A program made the position numbers and the translations under genes. From positions 1-40,705 of the forward strand of contig CALXQU010000016.1 in the NCBI GenBank assembly GCA_944390725.1: a DNA stretch of 40,705 nt. The letters are read 5' to 3'. Source of the stretch: an uncultured Spirochaetaceae bacterium (GTDB lineage: Bacteria > Spirochaetota > Spirochaetia > Sphaerochaetales > Sphaerochaetaceae). Below are positions 25,032-33,920 of the stretch, piece by piece (position 1 is the stretch's first letter; every line of letters begins with the position of its first letter). The notes under the pieces are model-generated. The model was not told where the DNA came from. It saw only the letters and a list, made by a program, of their open reading frames with translations, and ran no database searches.

Positions 25032-28000
25032 GTGGCCGTGTTGCCTACAATCCCCCAATCCGCTATATTCCCCTTTGTGGAAAGAACGCTTGACGACCTT
25101 GTCACAGGTTACCTAAGGACCTGCAAGGCCTTTTCGTCATCCAGGGAAGGAATCATAAAGGCTGACGGCCTCGATATGTATCCTCTTTCCAGGGCCATGA
25201 GGCTGCTGGCAGGGAAGAGGAGGGGCCGCGTATTCGCCATCTGCTCCACCGACGAGTGGGCGCGCAACCTCTTCTCCGACCTGCAGGACAGGGATGACAT
25301 CCCCTCGGTGTTCCTGCCTTCCGATGGCAAGCAGCTCTATTCGCCGTACACGGCGTCCCCTCAGGAATATGAGCAGAAGAAGGCCCTCGATGCGCTGGAG
25401 GAGATGAAGGGCGGCATCGTCGTCACGTCGCTGCGCGCCTTCGTCTCCCCGATGCTCTCGCCGGAGGCGCTGGAGGAGAATTCGATAGCCATCAGGAAGG
25501 GAGACCCGTTCGACCCGGTATCGCTGTCGTCAAGGCTGGCCGAGGCGGGGTACTTCAGTGCCCCTTCCTGCTATGAGCATGGCTCCTTCTCCAGGCGCGG
25601 CGAGGTGCTGGATATCTTCCCTTTCTCCTTCGATGCCCCCATAAGGATCTACGGCGAGTGGGATGAGATCGCGCGCATCGCCTCCTTCGACCCGCTGACG
25701 CAGAAGGCGTCCAGGGAGCACGGCAGGATCTCCATCCCCCTCATATCCGGCGCATCGAGCCCGAGGATGTCCTCTATCTCCCGCTATCTCAGGAAGGATG
25801 ACTACTTCGTGCTTTCCGGCGTCGAGAGGATATCCACATCCTGGAAGTCGATGCAGAAGGAAGCCGAGGCAAGGTACCGCGAGGCCTATAAGGAGGATGC
25901 GGACGCGCCGCTGCCGTCCAAGGTGCTGATGGACTGGGATGGCTTTATTGCCTCAGTCAGGAGCGGCTTCTTCATCTACGATATAGCAGACCCCGGGTAC
26001 GAGCATCTCTCCGTCTCCGCCTCGCGCTCGTACTTCGGCAACGTGAAGTACTTCAAGGACGATATCGCAGGCCTCCTGAAGAACGGCTGGCGCATCTTCG
26101 TCATCGCCCCCTCCGATGTGCAGAGGGAGAGGCTGGAGAGCGTGCTGCGCGATTATGATGCCACGATACTCGTGCAGAATATCTCCTCGGGCTTCCAGAT
26201 CGAGGCCATCAGCCTCCTCGTCGTGCTGGACGGTGAGATCTTCGGGCGCAAGAAGAGCCGCTCGAAGAGCATCACGGAGACGGTTTCGTCGCCTCTCGAT
26301 TCCTTCGTCGACCTCAGGGAAGGCGACTATGTCGTGCATGTGAACTTCGGCATCGGCATCTTCCTGAAGATCGAGAGGGTGCGGAACTCGCGTGTCGAGA
26401 GGGATTACATAAAGATAGAGTACGCGGACAAGGATTACCTCTATGTCCCTATCGAGCAGGCTGACCTGGTACAGAAGTACATAGGCAACGACGGCCGCCC
26501 TCCCAAGCTGGACAGGCTCGGCTCGCAGAGCTGGACGAAGAAGAAGGAGAAGGCGATAAGGAATGCCGCGGAGCTTGCCGCGGAGCTGGTGCAGCTCTAT
26601 GCGAAGCGCCAGACTGTCCATGGCTTCCAGTTCCTGCCTGACAATGACTGGCAGATCCAGTTCGAGGCCTCGTTCCCGTATTCGGAGACCCCGGACCAGC
26701 TTAAGTGCCTCGATGATGTCAAGCGCGATATGGAATCCGATAAGGTGATGGACCGCCTCATCTGCGGCGATGTCGGCTACGGCAAGACGGAGATTGCCTT
26801 CCGCGCTGCCTTCAAGGCTGTCATGTCGGGCAAGCAGGTCGCCTTCCTGGCGCCTACCGTCATCCTCGCCGAGCAGCACTTCAACAACTTCAGGAGCCGG
26901 CTGGGCTCGTTCCCGGTCAAGGCAGCCATCCTCTCCAGGTATGTCCCGCAGTGCACCCAGTCCAGGATCAGGGAGGAGCTGGCGGCAGGGCAGATAGACG
27001 TGCTCTTCGGCACCCATAAGATCCTGCAGAAGACGGTGCGCTTCAAGGACCTCGGGCTCCTGATAATCGATGAGGAGCAGCGCTTCGGCGTCAAGCACAA
27101 GGAAGTCATCAAGCAGTACAGGACGAACATAGACTCCCTCGCCCTGTCCGCGACCCCCATCCCGAGGACGCTCTACATGTCGCTGCTGAAGATCCGCGAT
27201 ATGTCGCTGCTGACGACAGCCCCGAGGGAGAGGCAGGAGATAAAGACGGAGATAGGCCGCTTCTCGCCCAAGGTCATCGGCGAGGCGATCAGGCGCGAGC
27301 TGGACAGGGGCGGGCAGGTCTTCTACCTCCACAACAGGATCGATGACCTCGAGGATGTCTGCCAGCAGATCCGCTCCGAGGTCAGGCATGCCATCGTCGA
27401 GAGCGCGCATGGGCAGATGGACGCGGAGACGCTGGAGGACGTGATGCACAGGTTCGTCTACGAGGGCATCCAGGTCCTCGTCTCCACGACGATTATCGAG
27501 AACGGCATCGATATCCCCAACGTGAATACCATCATCATCGACCATGCGGACAGGTTCGGGCTGTCGCAGCTCTACCAGCTGCGCGGCAGGGTGGGCCGCT
27601 CGGACAGGCAGGCCTACTGCTATCTCCTCTATGATGACGAGACGGCGCTGAACAACGATGCGATCAGGAGGCTGCGCGTACTTTCCGAGAATACGGCGCT
27701 CGGCTCCGGCTTCAAGGTGGCGATGAAGGATATGGAGATCCGCGGCGCAGGCAACATCCTCGGCCGCGAGCAGTCCGGCAACCTCGAGGCTGTCGGCCTC
27801 GATATGTACATGCGCCTCGTGGAGGAGGAGATCGACAAGCTTACCGCCACGGGCGGCGATGACTCCCTGCCGGTGCTGCTTGAGCTCGACTATTCAGGAT
27901 TCATACCTGACAGCTACATACCGAATCCTGCCGAGAAGTTCGAGGTCTACAAGAAGATCGCCTCCGTACTCACCGAGGGCCAGCTGGAAGGCCTCAGGGC

Positions 28001-28307
28001 AGAGCTGGAGAACAGGTACGGCGCGATGTCCGAGGAGGTGGAGAACCTCTTCTGCATCGCTGAGATCAAGATCATCTGCCGCCATCTCTGCATCACGCAC
28101 CTCAGGGAATCGAAGGGCGTGGTCGAGATAGAGTTCGGCCGCCTTTCCGCCATCAATCCGGACCGCGTGATAAACCTGCTCAGGCTCTCTGACGGCAAGG
28201 TCCAGCTCGACAGCAGGCGGATGAACTACATGAAGATGGAGACGGCTGCCGTCTCGCTCAAGGACAAGGCCCTATTCATACTGGAACAGCTAAGGAGGCT
28301 GCAGTGA
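25032..28307 (+). CDS. mfd: Transcription-repair coupling factor
   Basis: The 1091-residue SF2 translocase frees RNA polymerase stalled at DNA lesions and recruits UvrA. In order it has a UvrB-like N-terminal region (about 1-250, with GEVLDIFPF), the RNA-polymerase interaction domain (about 425-500, EGDYVVHVNFGIGIF), a RecG-like motor with Walker A GDVGYGKT (Lys585), the DEEQ box near 680, SATPIPRTL, the TRG-like segment RGAGNILGREQSG near 900, and a C-terminal UvrA-binding domain. The GTG at 25032 has GGGAGG 9 nt upstream. A competing start is GTG 25077, preceded by TTGCCT-17 nt-TATATT-7 nt, a leaderless arrangement that would shorten it by 15 residues. trmB overlaps its end. Confidence 0.95.
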   Translation: MAVLPTIPQSAIFPFVERTLDDLVTGYLRTCKAFSSSREGIIKADGLDMYPLSRAMRLLAGKRRGRVFAICSTDEWARNLFSDLQDRDDIPSVFLPSDGKQLYSPYTASPQEYEQKKALDALEEMKGGIVVTSLRAFVSPMLSPEALEENSIAIRKGDPFDPVSLSSRLAEAGYFSAPSCYEHGSFSRRGEVLDIFPFSFDAPIRIYGEWDEIARIASFDPLTQKASREHGRISIPLISGASSPRMSSISRYLRKDDYFVLSGVERISTSWKSMQKEAEARYREAYKEDADAPLPSKVLMDWDGFIASVRSGFFIYDIADPGYEHLSVSASRSYFGNVKYFKDDIAGLLKNGWRIFVIAPSDVQRERLESVLRDYDATILVQNISSGFQIEAISLLVVLDGEIFGRKKSRSKSITETVSSPLDSFVDLREGDYVVHVNFGIGIFLKIERVRNSRVERDYIKIEYADKDYLYVPIEQADLVQKYIGNDGRPPKLDRLGSQSWTKKKEKAIRNAAELAAELVQLYAKRQTVHGFQFLPDNDWQIQFEASFPYSETPDQLKCLDDVKRDMESDKVMDRLICGDVGYGKTEIAFRAAFKAVMSGKQVAFLAPTVILAEQHFNNFRSRLGSFPVKAAILSRYVPQCTQSRIREELAAGQIDVLFGTHKILQKTVRFKDLGLLIIDEEQRFGVKHKEVIKQYRTNIDSLALSATPIPRTLYMSLLKIRDMSLLTTAPRERQEIKTEIGRFSPKVIGEAIRRELDRGGQVFYLHNRIDDLEDVCQQIRSEVRHAIVESAHGQMDAETLEDVMHRFVYEGIQVLVSTTIIENGIDIPNVNTIIIDHADRFGLSQLYQLRGRVGRSDRQAYCYLLYDDETALNNDAIRRLRVLSENTALGSGFKVAMKDMEIRGAGNILGREQSGNLEAVGLDMYMRLVEEEIDKLTATGGDDSLPVLLELDYSGFIPDSYIPNPAEKFEVYKKIASVLTEGQLEGLRAELENRYGAMSEEVENLFCIAEIKIICRHLCITHLRESKGVVEIEFGRLSAINPDRVINLLRLSDGKVQLDSRRMNYMKMETAAVSLKDKALFILEQLRRLQ
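25041..25069 (+). promoter_or_regulatory. Candidate mfd promoter inside the annotated 5' end
   Basis: TTGCCT (25041-25046), a 17-nt spacer and TATATT (25064-25069) are followed by 7 nt and an in-frame GTG at 25077. If real, mfd begins at 25077 as a leaderless message. Confidence 0.45.
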
Positions 28308-29023
28308 ACGGAGAAGAGATCCTCTCGAAGCTATCGAAGATCGAGATAAGGGAAGGGAAGGAACGCCAGATCAAGAGCTATGTGCTGCGCAACAACGTGC
28401 TCTCCGACAAGGAGAGGGAGACCGTGCTGAGGTATTTCCCCAAGTATGGCATGTGCTTCGAGGACGCCTTCATCGACTACGGCAGGCTCTTCGGCAATGA
28501 CAGGCCCGTCATCGTGGAGATCGGCTTCGGCATGGGCGATTCCACGCGCGAGATCGCGATCAGGCGCCCTGAGTACAACTATATCGGCATCGAGGTCTTC
28601 CTGCAGGGCTTCGTGCGCCTCCTGAAGGGCCTCGGCGATGATGGCCTCGACAACGTGAGGATCATCAGGTTCAATGCCGTCGATGTCATCACCCATATGA
28701 TCGCCGAATCGTCCGTCGCCGGCTTCCATATCTTCTTCCCCGACCCGTGGCCGAAGAAGAAGCACCACAAGAGGAGGCTGATGTCCGTGGACTTCATGCG
28801 CCTGCTTGCCTCCAGGCTGGAGGATGGCGGCTATATCTACATGGTCACCGACTGGGAGGAGTACGCCGAGGAGACGCTGGAGAAGGCCAGGGAGGTAGAA
28901 TCGCTCTCCAATCCGTTCTATTCCTTCGCCCCGCCTGTCGCCTGGCGGCCCGTGACCAAGTTCGAGCAGAAGGGCATGGAGAAGGAATATACCATCAACG
29001 AGATCTGGCTTGAGAAGCATTAG
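28304..29023 (+). CDS. trmB: tRNA (guanine-N7-)-methyltransferase
   Basis: The 239-residue SAM-dependent enzyme makes m7G46 in tRNA. Motif I is VEIGFGMGDS near residue 68, followed by YNYIGIEVF. The family signature FFPDPWPKKKHHKRR lies near 143, and the C-terminal FEQKGMEK segment matches the usual TKFExKG pattern. The start is GTG at 28304, overlapping the mfd stop as GTGA, with AAGGAGG 5 nt upstream, so translation is coupled to mfd. Confidence 0.94.
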   Translation: MNGEEILSKLSKIEIREGKERQIKSYVLRNNVLSDKERETVLRYFPKYGMCFEDAFIDYGRLFGNDRPVIVEIGFGMGDSTREIAIRRPEYNYIGIEVFLQGFVRLLKGLGDDGLDNVRIIRFNAVDVITHMIAESSVAGFHIFFPDPWPKKKHHKRRLMSVDFMRLLASRLEDGGYIYMVTDWEEYAEETLEKAREVESLSNPFYSFAPPVAWRPVTKFEQKGMEKEYTINEIWLEKH

Positions 29024-29062
29024 CTGTTACGATAATAACATCATGTTCCAGCCTTAACACCA

Positions 29063-29091
29063 TTGACTTGATTTCCTCTACTGGATATCAT
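29063..29091 (+). promoter_or_regulatory. Promoter of the amino-acid ABC transporter operon
   Basis: TTGACT (29063-29068), a 17-nt spacer and TATCAT (29086-29091) lie upstream of the binding-protein gene. The predicted transcript start near 29098 gives a leader of about 26 nt with GGAGGA before the ATG at 29124. Confidence 0.75.
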
Positions 29092-29123
29092 CCTTGCAGT
29101 ATATGGAATACTGGAGGAATCCT

Positions 29124-29960
29124 ATGAAGAAACTCGCGATAATGGCTCTTATCTCCCTGCTGGCTGTCTCTGCCATAGCCGCAGGCGGCTCCAAGGAGGC
29201 CGCAGACAGCGGCAATGTGCTCCGCGTGGCCATGGAGTGCGGATACGCACCATATAACTGGACCCAGCCGACCGATGGCAACGATGCGGTCCCCATCGCC
29301 GATTCCGATGACTATGCCAACGGCTATGATGTCATGATGGCGAAGTATATCGCCGAATCCCTCGGCAAGGAGCTCGAGATCGTCAAGCTTGACTGGGATT
29401 CCCTTGTCCCGGCTGTGCAGTCCGGCGTCGTCGACTGCGTCATCGCCGGCCAGTCGATCACCTCCGCAAGGCTGCAGATGGTCGACTTCTCGGATCCGTA
29501 TTACTACGCTTCGATCGTCTGCCTCGTGAAGAAGGACAGCCCCTATGCCGGCGCCAAGGGCGTTTCAGACCTCGCAGGCGCTACCTGCACGAGCCAGATG
29601 AACACCGTCTGGTACGATGTCTGCCTCCCGCAGATCCCCGATGCCAACATCCTTCCGGCCCAGGACAGCGCCCCTGCCATGCTCGTGGCCCTCAATGCAG
29701 ACAGGGTAGACCTCATCTGCACGGATATGCCTACGGCTACCGCTGCTACCGTCGCCTATCCTGATATGCTCCTCCTCGATTTCACCGGCAGCGATGACAA
29801 CTTCGAGGTCAGCCAGGAGGAGATCAATATCGGCATCTCGATGAGGAAGGGCAATACGGAGCTCAGGGATGCTATCAACGAGGCCCTTTCCAAGCTCACG
29901 GTCGAAGACTACAACGAGATGATGGACCAGGCCATCTCCATCCAGCCTCTCGCCCAGTAA
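29124..29960 (+). CDS. Polar amino-acid ABC transporter substrate-binding protein
   Basis: The 278-residue periplasmic binding protein (family 3 solute-binding fold) begins with a signal peptide at residues 1-20 (MKK, a hydrophobic core, then AIAA). There is no lipobox cysteine, so signal peptidase I cleavage and a soluble periplasmic protein are expected. The mature part opens with GGSKEAAD. Binding-fold segments include GYAPYNW near residue 40, YANGYDVMMAKYIAE and VDCVIAGQSIT. The ligand is probably a polar amino acid, but the specificity is unclear. I use ATG 29124, with GGAGGA upstream, not the in-frame ATG at 29094. The permease follows after 9 nt. Confidence 0.9.
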   Translation: MKKLAIMALISLLAVSAIAAGGSKEAADSGNVLRVAMECGYAPYNWTQPTDGNDAVPIADSDDYANGYDVMMAKYIAESLGKELEIVKLDWDSLVPAVQSGVVDCVIAGQSITSARLQMVDFSDPYYYASIVCLVKKDSPYAGAKGVSDLAGATCTSQMNTVWYDVCLPQIPDANILPAQDSAPAMLVALNADRVDLICTDMPTATAATVAYPDMLLLDFTGSDDNFEVSQEEINIGISMRKGNTELRDAINEALSKLTVEDYNEMMDQAISIQPLAQ

Positions 29961-29969
29961 GGACCAGAC

Positions 29970-30770
29970 ATGTCAATCGGTGAGATGAACTTCTTCCAGA
30001 GGATGGTGTACATCATCCAGGAATACAGCGGCTCCCTCCTGAAGGGAGCTGCAACTACGATGGCGATCGCTATCGTATGCACTTTCTTCGGCTGCGTGAT
30101 CGGCTTTGCCGTAGGCCTGCTGCAGACGACAGAGCCCCACAAGGGGTCCGGACCGCTCAAGCGGGGCCTGCTGAAGGCCGTGAAGGTCGTCCTGACCGCC
30201 TATGTCGAGGTGTTCAGGGGAACGCCGATGATGCTGCAGGCCGCCTTCATCTTCTATGGCATGTCGCAGCTCTTCGGCATCAACCTAGGCATGTGGAGCG
30301 CTGCCTTCATCATCGTGTCCGTCAATACCGGCGCCTATATGGCTGAGACCGTCAGGGGAGGCATCCTCTCCGTCGACCCGGGGCAGAGCGAAGGCGCCAG
30401 GGCCATCGGCATGACGCATTTCCAGACGATGGTGAATATCATCCTGCCGCAGGCTCTCAGGAACATCATGCCGCAGATAGGCAACAACCTGATCATCAAC
30501 ATAAAGGATACGTGCGTGCTCTCGATCATCGGCACCGTGGAGCTCTTCTTCACGTTCAGGAGCATCTCCGGCGCGCTGTACATGTACTTCGAGGCGGCGA
30601 CGGTGACGATGGCCATATACTTCATACTCACGTTCGTCTGCTCGCGTATCCTCAGGGCTGTCGAGAACCGCATGGACGGCCCTGCCGACTTCAATCTCGC
30701 CACCACCGATACGCTGGCCTTCACCAGCGGCATGACGAGATACGATGCCCAGAAGGGAGGTACCCACTGA
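29970..30770 (+). CDS. Polar amino-acid ABC transporter permease
   Basis: The 266-residue inner-membrane permease of the HisMQ type has about five hydrophobic helices. The cytoplasmic EAA loop lies about residues 135-165, with [23 protein letters not shown] split across it. The N-terminal segment [16 protein letters not shown] is the usual first helix, and [12 protein letters not shown] is a strong family motif. A charged C-terminal tail follows the last helix. It lies 9 nt after the binding protein, and its stop overlaps the ATPase start in TGATG. Confidence 0.93.
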   Translation: MSIGEMNFFQRMVYIIQEYSGSLLKGAATTMAIAIVCTFFGCVIGFAVGLLQTTEPHKGSGPLKRGLLKAVKVVLTAYVEVFRGTPMMLQAAFIFYGMSQLFGINLGMWSAAFIIVSVNTGAYMAETVRGGILSVDPGQSEGARAIGMTHFQTMVNIILPQALRNIMPQIGNNLIINIKDTCVLSIIGTVELFFTFRSISGALYMYFEAATVTMAIYFILTFVCSRILRAVENRMDGPADFNLATTDTLAFTSGMTRYDAQKGGTH

Positions 30771-31504
30771 TGGATGAGATCCTGAAGATAGAGCATCTGG
30801 TCAAGACATTCGGGACCAACGAGGTTCTCAGGGATATTGATTTCAGCGTCTCCAAGGGCGATGTGATAAGCATCATCGGCTCCTCAGGCTCCGGCAAGTC
30901 GACCCTCCTGAGATGCATCAACCTGCTGGAGGATGCCACAGGAGGGCATATCCTCTTCCATGGAGAGGATATCCTCGGCGGCGATGTCAACGAGGACAGC
31001 TACAGGACGAAGGTCGGCATGGTCTTCCAGTCCTTCAACCTCTTCGCCAACCTCAATGTGCTGGACAACTGCATGATAGGGCAGGTGAAGGTGCTGAAGA
31101 GGGATAAGGAGGAGGCTAGGGCGACAGCGCTCGAGTACCTTGCAAAGGTCGGCATGGCCCAGTATATAGAGGCGAAGCCGCGCCAGCTCTCCGGCGGGCA
31201 GAAGCAGAGGGTAGCGATTGCCAGGGCGCTCGTGATGAATCCGGAGGTCCTTCTCTTCGACGAGCCTACGTCAGCCCTTGACCCTGAGATGGTAGGGGAG
31301 GTCCTCGATGTCATGAAGGACCTTGCCGCATCGGGCATGACTATGCTCGTGGTGACACATGAGATGGCCTTCGCGCGCGATGTCTCCAACCGCGTCATAT
31401 TCATGTCAGACGGCAGGATAGAGGAGGATGGCGACCCGGCGACGGTCTTCTCGTCCCCGAAGAGCGAGCGGACGAGGGATTTCCTCTCCCGCTTCAATTC
31501 CTGA
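30770..31504 (+). CDS. Polar amino-acid ABC transporter ATP-binding protein
   Basis: The 244-residue ABC ATPase of the GlnQ/HisP type energises the importer. Walker A is GSSGSGKST (about residues 37-45), the Q-loop lies in [11 protein letters not shown], the signature is [15 protein letters not shown], Walker B is [13 protein letters not shown] and the switch histidine lies in VVTHEMAFA. All catalytic residues are present. The ATG at 30770 shares a base with the permease stop and has GGGAGG about 9 nt upstream. It is the last gene before a strong hairpin at 31524-31553. Confidence 0.95.
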   Translation: MDEILKIEHLVKTFGTNEVLRDIDFSVSKGDVISIIGSSGSGKSTLLRCINLLEDATGGHILFHGEDILGGDVNEDSYRTKVGMVFQSFNLFANLNVLDNCMIGQVKVLKRDKEEARATALEYLAKVGMAQYIEAKPRQLSGGQKQRVAIARALVMNPEVLLFDEPTSALDPEMVGEVLDVMKDLAASGMTMLVVTHEMAFARDVSNRVIFMSDGRIEEDGDPATVFSSPKSERTRDFLSRFNS

Positions 31505-31523
31505 ACGGAATGCCATCCAAGAC

Positions 31524-31553
31524 GACGATGCCCCTCGCGCGAGGGGCATCATC
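31524..31553. terminator. Bidirectional hairpin between the ABC operon and the EF-G-like gene
   Basis: GATGCCCCTC and GAGGGGCATC form a perfect 10-bp stem around GCGC (31527-31550), extendable by a few pairs on each side. It sits between two converging 3' ends (31504 and 31572). The flanks are only mildly T-rich. Confidence 0.6.
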
Positions 31554-31571
31554 ATTCCAGGGCAGAGGGGC

Positions 31572-33650
31572 TCAGGCTTCTCCCTTCTCCCTCTTCGACT
31601 CCTGGATGACGTCATCGGCGAGCTTGCCGCTGAGCGTCTCGTAGTGGTCGAACTCAAGCTCGAAGGAGCCTGTGCCTGATGTCATGCTCTTGAGGTCGAT
31701 CGCATAGTTGCGGAGCTCCGCCATCGGCACCTCTGCCTTGACAGCTACCACATGGCCCTTCTCCTCCTGCCCGAGCACGCGTCCGCGCTTGGATGAGAGG
31801 TCGGAGAGGATCGCGCCGAGGTACTCGTCGTCGATGAAGACCTCAAGCTTCATGAACGGCTCGAGCAGCACGCAGCCGGCCTTGGCGAGAGCCGCTTCCA
31901 TCGCGCCCTTCGCAGCGAGCTTGAATGCCATTTCCGATGAGTCGACCGGATGCTCCTTGCCATCGACGAGCGTGATGCCGATATCCACGAGCGGATAGCC
32001 TGCGAGGTATCCTTCATCCATCGCCTCATGCAGTCCCTTCTCGATGCCGGGGATATAGCCCTTGGAGATGGCTCCTCCCTTGATGGCGTTGACGAACTCA
32101 TACTGCTGGCCGCGCTCGATCGGCTTGATCTCGAGCACGACCCTGCCGTACTGGCCATGTCCGCCGGATTGCTTCTTGTGCGTGTACTCGGCAAGGCCCG
32201 ATGGCTTGGTGATCGTCTCGCGGTAGGCGATCTTCGGCGTCCTGGTGATGATGTTGATCTTCTGCTTCTCGCGGATCTTGTCGAGGATCATGTTGATATG
32301 GAGCTCGCCCATGCCGCCGATGATGGATTCCTTGGTCTCCTCGTTGTACTTCATCTGGAAGGTGAGGTCCTCTTCCGCCACGCGGTGGAGGGCATCGTTC
32401 ATCTTGTCCTCGCTCTTCTTGTCCTCTGCGGAGATCGCGAGCTGGTAGATCGGCTGCGGGAGCCTGAGCGGCCTGAAGAGCCTCTTGTACTCAGGTCCTG
32501 CCACGAGCGTGGAGTTCGTCTCGATGATATCGCACTTGGTGATGATGCCGATATCGCCGGCTGGGAGTGAATCGGTCTCGATCAGCTTCTTGCCGACGGC
32601 GCGGTAGAGCTTGCCTGGCTTCGCCTTCTTGCCGAGTGCGTTGTTGTAGATATCGGTCTCCGGCGTGAGGATGCCGGTAACGACCTTGACGAAGCTCATC
32701 TTGCCGGAGAACTGGTCGATGGTCGTCTTGAAGCAGTAGGCTGAGAACGACTTCTCCGGATCGATCTCCAGCGTCGTCTCCTCGCCATCGTGCCCGATGA
32801 TGTATTCCTCGATGCCGAGCGGCCACGGGAAGTTGTTCTTGATGAAGTTCAGGAGCGATGTGATGCCGGCTCCCTTGTCGGTGGCGCCGCAGAAGACGGG
32901 AACGACCCTGTTCTCCCTCATGCCGACGGCAAGCCCGTGCCTGATGTCATCGGGCTCGAGCGTCCCCTGCTCGAAGAACTTCTCGATAAGCTCGTCCGTG
33001 CCTTCAGCGGCGTTCTCAATGAGCCTGCCCCTGAAGTCCTCGACCACTGCCGCGTATTTCTCGGGAATGGGGCAGGGTGTCTCCTTGCCGCCTTCGTGGC
33101 ACTCGTATGCCTGGTTCTCGATCAGGTTGATGACGCCATGGAACTCCTCCGCCTCGCCCAGCGCGATCACGACAGGGACGAAATGGGCGCCGAATTCCTC
33201 CACAAGCGAATCTATGGTATGCCTGAAGCTTGCCCTCTCCTTATCCATCTTGTTGATGAAGACAGCCCTAGGCTTGTTTCTCTCATCCAGTCTTCTCCAG
33301 AGCTTGATCGTCTCTATCTGCGCGCCCTCCCTGCCGTCAACCAGCATCAGCGCGGCTTCCGTAGCCCTGAAAGCGGAGATCGCCTCTCCGATGAAGTCGC
33401 CAGTACCCGGGGTATCGAGTACGTTTATCGTCTTGCCATCCCAGTCCAGCGATGAGAGCGTTGAATGGATGGACATCTTCCTCTGGATCTCTTCGTCTGT
33501 ATAGTCGCTGACGGTCTTGCCGCTCTCGACTGTCTCCGGGCGGGAAAGAACGCCTGCATAGTAAAGCATCTGCTCTATGAGGTTCGTCTTTCCCGTACCG
33601 TTATGGCCGATGATGGCCACATTCCTGATATCCTTGGTGTTGACGCTCAT
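31572..33650 (-). CDS. EF-G-like translational GTPase, divergent paralogue
   Basis: The 692-residue protein has the five-domain EF-G layout but a divergent G domain. The P-loop is GHNGTGKT (residues 15-22) instead of AHIDAGKT, and switch II is DTPGTGDF, with Thr83 where canonical EF-G has the catalytic histidine. NKMD is intact. Domain IV motifs include KKQSGGHGQYGRV near residue 480. This matches the EF-G-2-like group (as in Thermus EF-G-2), whose cellular job is poorly known. The ATG at 33650 follows AGGAGG by 7 nt. A canonical fusA lies 1.7 kb away at 35373-37400. Confidence 0.88.
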   Translation of the reverse strand: MSVNTKDIRNVAIIGHNGTGKTNLIEQMLYYAGVLSRPETVESGKTVSDYTDEEIQRKMSIHSTLSSLDWDGKTINVLDTPGTGDFIGEAISAFRATEAALMLVDGREGAQIETIKLWRRLDERNKPRAVFINKMDKERASFRHTIDSLVEEFGAHFVPVVIALGEAEEFHGVINLIENQAYECHEGGKETPCPIPEKYAAVVEDFRGRLIENAAEGTDELIEKFFEQGTLEPDDIRHGLAVGMRENRVVPVFCGATDKGAGITSLLNFIKNNFPWPLGIEEYIIGHDGEETTLEIDPEKSFSAYCFKTTIDQFSGKMSFVKVVTGILTPETDIYNNALGKKAKPGKLYRAVGKKLIETDSLPAGDIGIITKCDIIETNSTLVAGPEYKRLFRPLRLPQPIYQLAISAEDKKSEDKMNDALHRVAEEDLTFQMKYNEETKESIIGGMGELHINMILDKIREKQKINIITRTPKIAYRETITKPSGLAEYTHKKQSGGHGQYGRVVLEIKPIERGQQYEFVNAIKGGAISKGYIPGIEKGLHEAMDEGYLAGYPLVDIGITLVDGKEHPVDSSEMAFKLAAKGAMEAALAKAGCVLLEPFMKLEVFIDDEYLGAILSDLSSKRGRVLGQEEKGHVVAVKAEVPMAELRNYAIDLKSMTSGTGSFELEFDHYETLSGKLADDVIQESKREKGEA

Positions 33651-33689
33651 CTGAAATCCTCCTTTTGATTTAAGTAAGCTATTAGGAAA

Positions 33690-33718
33690 ATGTTAAATGC
33701 CCGCAGGCGTGAAGTAAA
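33690..33718 (-). promoter_or_regulatory. Candidate promoter of the EF-G-like gene
   Basis: On the minus strand TTTACT (33718-33713), a 17-nt spacer and TAACAT (33695-33690) give a leader of about 33 nt that includes AGGAGG. A second pair (TTAACA/TTAAAT, 33696-33668) has good spacing but would start inside the ribosome site. Confidence 0.4.
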
Positions 33719-33852
33719 GGAAAAGATTGCCGGTCCATGCGGAAATGCAGGATGCATATGGGGATGCGTGATGGCAGGATCTGATGGATTATTAGATAAC
33801 TAAAATATGATAATAGTATTGTTATAGTATCAATTATGTATTAAATATATAA

Positions 33853-33870
33853 CTGAATACAATCATTCAG
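33853..33870 (-). terminator. Weak hairpin after the toxin-antitoxin operon
   Basis: On the minus strand CTGAAT and ATTCAG pair around six bases, followed by a T/A-rich tract. The stem is mostly AT, so it is at best a weak terminator. The surrounding 33780-33900 stretch is strikingly AT-rich and otherwise empty. Confidence 0.35.
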
Positions 33871-33920
33871 GTAGCGGATATAATCGGATATTGATTCATT
33901 CCTGGATAGGATGATACCCC

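Noticed and set aside
25953..27545. Long open frame on the minus strand opposite mfd.
   Set aside because: It covers the conserved motor domain of mfd and has the low-complexity composition of an antisense frame; no promoter or recognisable domain.
11853..33832. The same 14-mer (TTGTTATAGTATCA) occurs at 11853-11866 and 33819-33832, both in AT-rich intergenic DNA.
   Set aside because: A few exact 14-base matches are expected by chance in a 40-kb window compared with itself on both strands. There is no palindrome or shared context, and no gene start lies close by.
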